In this document: positions 60,431 to 64,000 of the stretch, one piece after another
How positions within the stretch are numbered: the first letter of the stretch is position 1
Layout: each line of letters starts with the position of its first letter
Source: Eutrigla gurnardus
Taxonomy: Eukaryota > Chordata > Actinopteri > Perciformes > Triglidae
Direction: 5' to 3'
NCBI GenBank assembly: GCA_963514095.1
Contig: OY741266.1
Coordinates: 14,701,986-14,765,985, forward strand
DNA length: 64,000 nt
Notes under the pieces: model-generated
What the model saw: only the letters and a program-made list of their open reading frames with translations
Database searches by the model: none
Told to the model about the DNA's origin: nothing
Translations under genes and position numbers: made by a program

Positions 60431-60576
60431 GGTTCGAGGTGTGTTCACGTTGACACCGGTCCGAGGAGCAGGCTGTCAGTCACAATTCAGCAGTCTCCAC
60501 TTGCTCGCACCATCCAGACGGGTGACCGCTGCTTTACCCGCATCCCCGGCGTCTCGCTCCCCGCCGTCCGCTCAGG
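60420..60576 (+). promoter_or_regulatory. sphk1: CpG-rich leader of the sphingosine kinase gene
   Basis: CpG density rises sharply from about 60420, with no TATA box, and continues through the coding exon. This fits a housekeeping-type promoter and 5' UTR. The exact start cannot be read. Confidence 0.45.
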
Positions 60577-60997
60577 ATGAATCAGAGGAGAGCTGAACCG
60601 GACCGCCACTCCAGCATCAATTCGCTGTACGGGGAATTCACGCTCAACGGTAACAGAAAAGTCAGGTGTGCCGTGAGCTTGACCGAGAGGGACCTCGTCG
60701 TCCAGAGGCTCACTTCGGCACCTGTCGGGCGGAACAAGGTGGTGCTCAGCCTGAGGGACTGCGTCGGTTGTCGGGCTTACCGGGAAGACGACAACGCGGA
60801 CCCGGCAGCGTACTTGGTAGCCTACTTCTACCCGCTCAAACGGCGCTGGATGAGTTCCGGGGTGTCGCGGCAGAGAGCGGAGCAGTGCTTTCGGCTCGCG
60901 GCGCTCCAGGACCCGCGCGCAAACCTGGAGGAGGCGGAGAAGTGGGCTCGCGCTGTCCGAGAACGTTCTGCGCGACAACAGGAACTACTAAGAGAAG
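60577..60997 (+). CDS. sphk1: Sphingosine kinase, first coding exon (probably sphk1)
   Basis: Encodes 140 residues plus one base. Sphingosine kinases phosphorylate sphingosine to sphingosine-1-phosphate. The exon shows the N-terminal region shared with SPHK2 and long SPHK1 forms: LYGEFTLNG (about 18-26), VRCAVSLTERDLVVQRL, the VVLSLRDCVGCRAY block, AAYLVAYFYPLKRRW and NLEEAEKWARAVRE. The lipid-kinase catalytic domain (GGKGKA-type and SGDG motifs) is in later exons beyond the window. The ATG follows a CpG-rich leader and matches the start of LYGEF homology. The donor GAAG|GTGAGT is at 60998, phase 1. Assignment to sphk1 rather than sphk2 rests on linkage with cygb and prcd, as in vertebrates; the protein alone does not settle it. 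Confidence 0.82.
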
Positions 60998-63900
60998 GTG
61001 AGTTTACTGTGGAGGACGCCGCTCTCTACGGATCTACGGATGATGATGGTAGATGATACATGACTTAGTAATTGATGTGTGTTCATGAAGTGACATGCAA
61101 AAGGAACATTGGTTCAATCAGCTGTGGTCGCCTTACACTTTGACCCCCTTTTCCTCCAACTCGCTGTACGTTGTATTGATTAGTGAGTAGTTAGTGGTTA
61201 CGGCATTATTAAAGCATCATACAAGCACAATATATATAGGCTGAGGGGATGTTAGTCCAAAATGAATTATAACTATTATTTTTATTATTGTTTCATTTGC
61301 TGATAATTTACAAAATGACAAAGAGAAGCAGCTCATCCTAACAAACAATTAACAGGTGTGAACGCTGGTCGGGCTCTGTGATTACCAGGCATCGAATGAA
61401 TGGTATCGGTAGCATTTTCATGGTAATGTTATTAATACTGGCATTGTAATTATTTAAATGACTCCCAGCCCCAGATGCTACTCTGTAAATGTGATTATAT
61501 TAATAGGAGTGATATTGCATTGCACAAATAACATCTCTATGACATCTGTCAATTACAATGTCATTACAATATTTACTCAGCTTAACTTTATGTTACATTT
61601 CATTAAAATATAAGACACTCTGACCATATCAAATCACATATCAGCTATCTATATAGCTAATAGTATTCTTTGCTTATGTTCTGTACAGAACTGTTTTCCT
61701 GTCTGGTTTTGGTACAGAGTGTAATTTCAGAATTCAAACAAAAGACACCTGAAAAACATGACAATACTGCTGCTGAGTTTGTACACCTTGTCAATGATAT
61801 CCTGTACAGAACTATTCTTCACTCTCACCCTTCACAGGCTATCATTACCTTTAACCTACTCCTTATATGAATAAAACAATAGGCCCCGTGTAGTATAGAG
61901 AGTCGTGTTACAGTAACTCCAGACTGCAAACAGAACATTCCAACATAAAAGACACCTGAGAAACGGGAGTCACTGATGCCACTATTGAGTTCATATAATG
62001 CCAAGAGGTTTAATTACTCCGGTGGGAAACATTCTCTAATTGGAGATTTCTAAAGATAAGTTATCTCATTATTTGTCCTCCTCACCAAGCTGTCCCAGCT
62101 CCACGAAGAATAAAAACATGAAACTTTTCCCTCACACAACCATGCTATCACTGGCACTCTGTGACCCAGATAGCATCCCCCCAATTGCACAAATGTATTT
62201 TTAACGAGACAAAATTTGCTGCAATTCTACCAGAAGAGGAAAGAGCAGAGTTTTAGCAACTGAGAAGATGCTTTTTATTTTCCTTGAAACATATCGTCAG
62301 TCCACTGTCTGGAGCTGAACCTGAGACACGTTTTCTACCCGGGACAGAGAACCAAACACAAATATCTCAGAGCCACTTCCTGTCGGTAAGAACCTAGTTT
62401 ACTCTGTGAACATGGAAACAACTGACCGTTGCTTAGTTACAGTTGCTACGCCGATCAATCTTTGCGTTCTTGACACAAAGATTTGTTAGTCAAAATGACT
62501 TGTACTTTACAACAGTAACTGTTACAGTGTGGCTCATTCATTTTGTCTGTCAGCTGAAATTGACGACAGTCGCTCATACATTCTATCGGCTGTATCTGGC
62601 TAGCTGAGATGCATCAGCTTCATGAGTTCTTTGAAAACTGTCGCTGACTTTTTAACGTTTCTAGTTGACTCACGTTGTTGAACAATACGTTATACTTCTG
62701 CATATTAATTCAAGAGAAATGGCTTGGAGGATGAAGGCTCAACAATAGGTTTGGCTAACAAAGCCAGCTGCACAATTACTGTAAATCCTCTAATATAGGC
62801 CTGTATTCTATGCTGGTCTCTAACATTGGCCGGTCTCGCTGTCGGCGGAGGTAAATATAGGCCGGTCTCTAATAGAGGCTGGGGCTTTTATTAGAACTAG
62901 CGTTTTTCTGGGCAGGCCTCAACGTTATGACTATGATAGTAACATGCAAGTACCACAGGGGCGCAATGTTTGCTAATGAATCCAAGCCATAGCTACGGCA
63001 GGGCTCTCAAGTTTTTAACTTAGTTCAGCGTGAGATTTTGGCTAAAGGTGCAGCCATGAAGTGTGTGCGTGATTGAATGAAGGAGAGCACCTGTCAATCA
63101 TCCTCCTAGTAGCAGCCCACCAAGCGTGCAATACTGGCAAGCGGTAAACGTTTACGGTAATATGGCAGCTGCGGAGCCAAAGAGGAGACTTTTTCAATAA
63201 ATGAACCTAGTATTTTATAGGTTCAAATAGACACAAAATCTCGTTTTTATTCATTCTACTGGTAGTCTGTTTCGCTCAAATAGAAATATAGGCCTGTCTG
63301 GCGTCCTTCCAATAAAGGCCTGGGCCGCGATGCGCTTCAGTAAATAAAGGCCCGGGCCTATATTAGAGGATTTACGGTAATAACAACCGGTATCACAAAA
63401 CTTTGGGAGGAAATTAATCGATAACAACTCTGACAATCGATAATGCACGAGACTATTTTTCCTGGAAAAAACAAGCAAACATTAGCTGGTTCCGCACCCT
63501 CATATGTGAAGATGTGCTGCTCTGTCTTAAACTATAGTATCAACATCACTGGTGTTGGTTAGTATGACAACCAAGCAATTTTTCAGGACCTGCCAACCTG
63601 TCACTTTTCTGAGCATTTCCATGGTCAGTAGCATTCATTTTCAACCTCATTCAGGCCGCAGGGGTCTTTGGTATCTCTGGAATGTAGGACAGGATTCCTG
63701 TCTCAAAGCAGACGATAGTGAGTTACTTATTACGCCAACAGCCCTGTGAACCACACTAAATCATGTTCTGGAGCTCTGCATCCAAACCATTAGTCTAAAT
63801 GAGGTCAGTGCTGCCTCTTGCCATCAATATTGGTGCAAATGTCTTTAGCTTGGCTTTCGGTGTCCTCACAGAATAATCAAGAGAGCATTTTCTCCAGATG

Positions 63901-64000
63901 AATTTACCTCTGACAGGTAGATTTTGTGTTTTACTATTTTTTTTTCATGAATATTCTTGTGTGTGGGCTACGTTTGCTCATGCTCAGGTTGCACAGTGTT
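60998..64000 (+). other. sphk1: Probable sphk1 intron 1
   Basis: No catalytic-domain exon was found up to the window end. It contains a TIR element at 62777 and a hAT-like fragment nested within it. The short open frames have no domains. Confidence 0.6.
62777..63380. mobile_element. 604-bp element with ~26-bp terminal inverted repeats
   Basis: The left end TTACTGTAAATCCTCTAATA and the right end (reverse complement TTACCGTAAATCCTCTAATA) match at all but one position, and both continue into TAGGCC. A TA target duplication is possible. Short variants of 'ATATAGGCC' recur internally, giving further foldback. No transposase is present. A CAGGGCTCTCAAG-type sequence at 62999, shared with 7571, lies within it and looks like a nested insertion or a shared module. 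Superfamily not assigned. Confidence 0.65.

Noticed and set aside
1..64000. CRISPR arrays, operons, phage or bacterial defence systems
   Set aside because: The window is vertebrate nuclear DNA; the tandem repeats present are satellites and microsatellites, not direct repeats with unique spacers.

Overview
The window is nuclear DNA of a teleost fish, probably a percomorph. Genes are split into short GT-AG exons separated by kilobases of AT-rich DNA. There are many (CA)n/(TA)n microsatellites and typical fish dispersed repeats: a CATCC-repeat family, an 'AGCGCTTT' SINE-like tail family and a 'TTAGCATGCTAAC' family. The recognisable proteins are vertebrate. No species can be named from the sequence alone.

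Layout. (1) 1-11.7 kb: the 5' end of a non-muscle myosin heavy chain IIB gene (myh10) on the minus strand. The first coding exon is at 8259-8603, and a probable non-coding first exon with a CCAAT promoter lies near 11.5-11.74 kb. The intron to its left holds a perfect 57-bp inverted-repeat element, a TTAA-flanked Kolobok-like transposon with a GC-rich dimeric satellite inside, and a broken hAT-type transposase. (2) 12.1-15.4 kb: a tandem array whose monomers derive from an adjacent dispersed repeat. Each complete monomer carries a perfect CTCF consensus word in the same orientation. The array lies between two divergent promoters. (3) 19.6-33.4 kb: the complete cytoglobin-2 gene (cygb2, plus strand, three exons, 196 aa). 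(4) 36.8 kb: a compact promoter-like module with a perfect CRE and no recognised gene. (5) 42.1-45.9 kb: prcd, a 47-aa photoreceptor disc protein, two coding exons. (6) 46.9-49.6 kb: a candidate, unrecognised 87-aa three-exon gene whose splice phases all agree; it may instead be untranslated prcd sequence. (7) 49.6-60.4 kb: intergenic DNA with microsatellites, old repeats and a decayed LINE reverse transcriptase. (8) 60.6 kb onward: first coding exon of a sphingosine kinase, most likely sphk1; the rest lies beyond the window.

The cygb2-prcd-sphk1 order on the plus strand matches the known vertebrate CYGB/PRCD/SPHK1 neighbourhood (human 17q25), which supports the gene names. The genes are functionally unrelated (heme protein, disc-membrane protein, lipid kinase, motor protein) and no operon-like cooperation is implied. 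The most unusual items are the tandem CTCF-motif array between myh10 and cygb2, the candidate small gene at 46.9-49.6 kb, and the alternating 192/171-bp satellite inside the Kolobok-like element.
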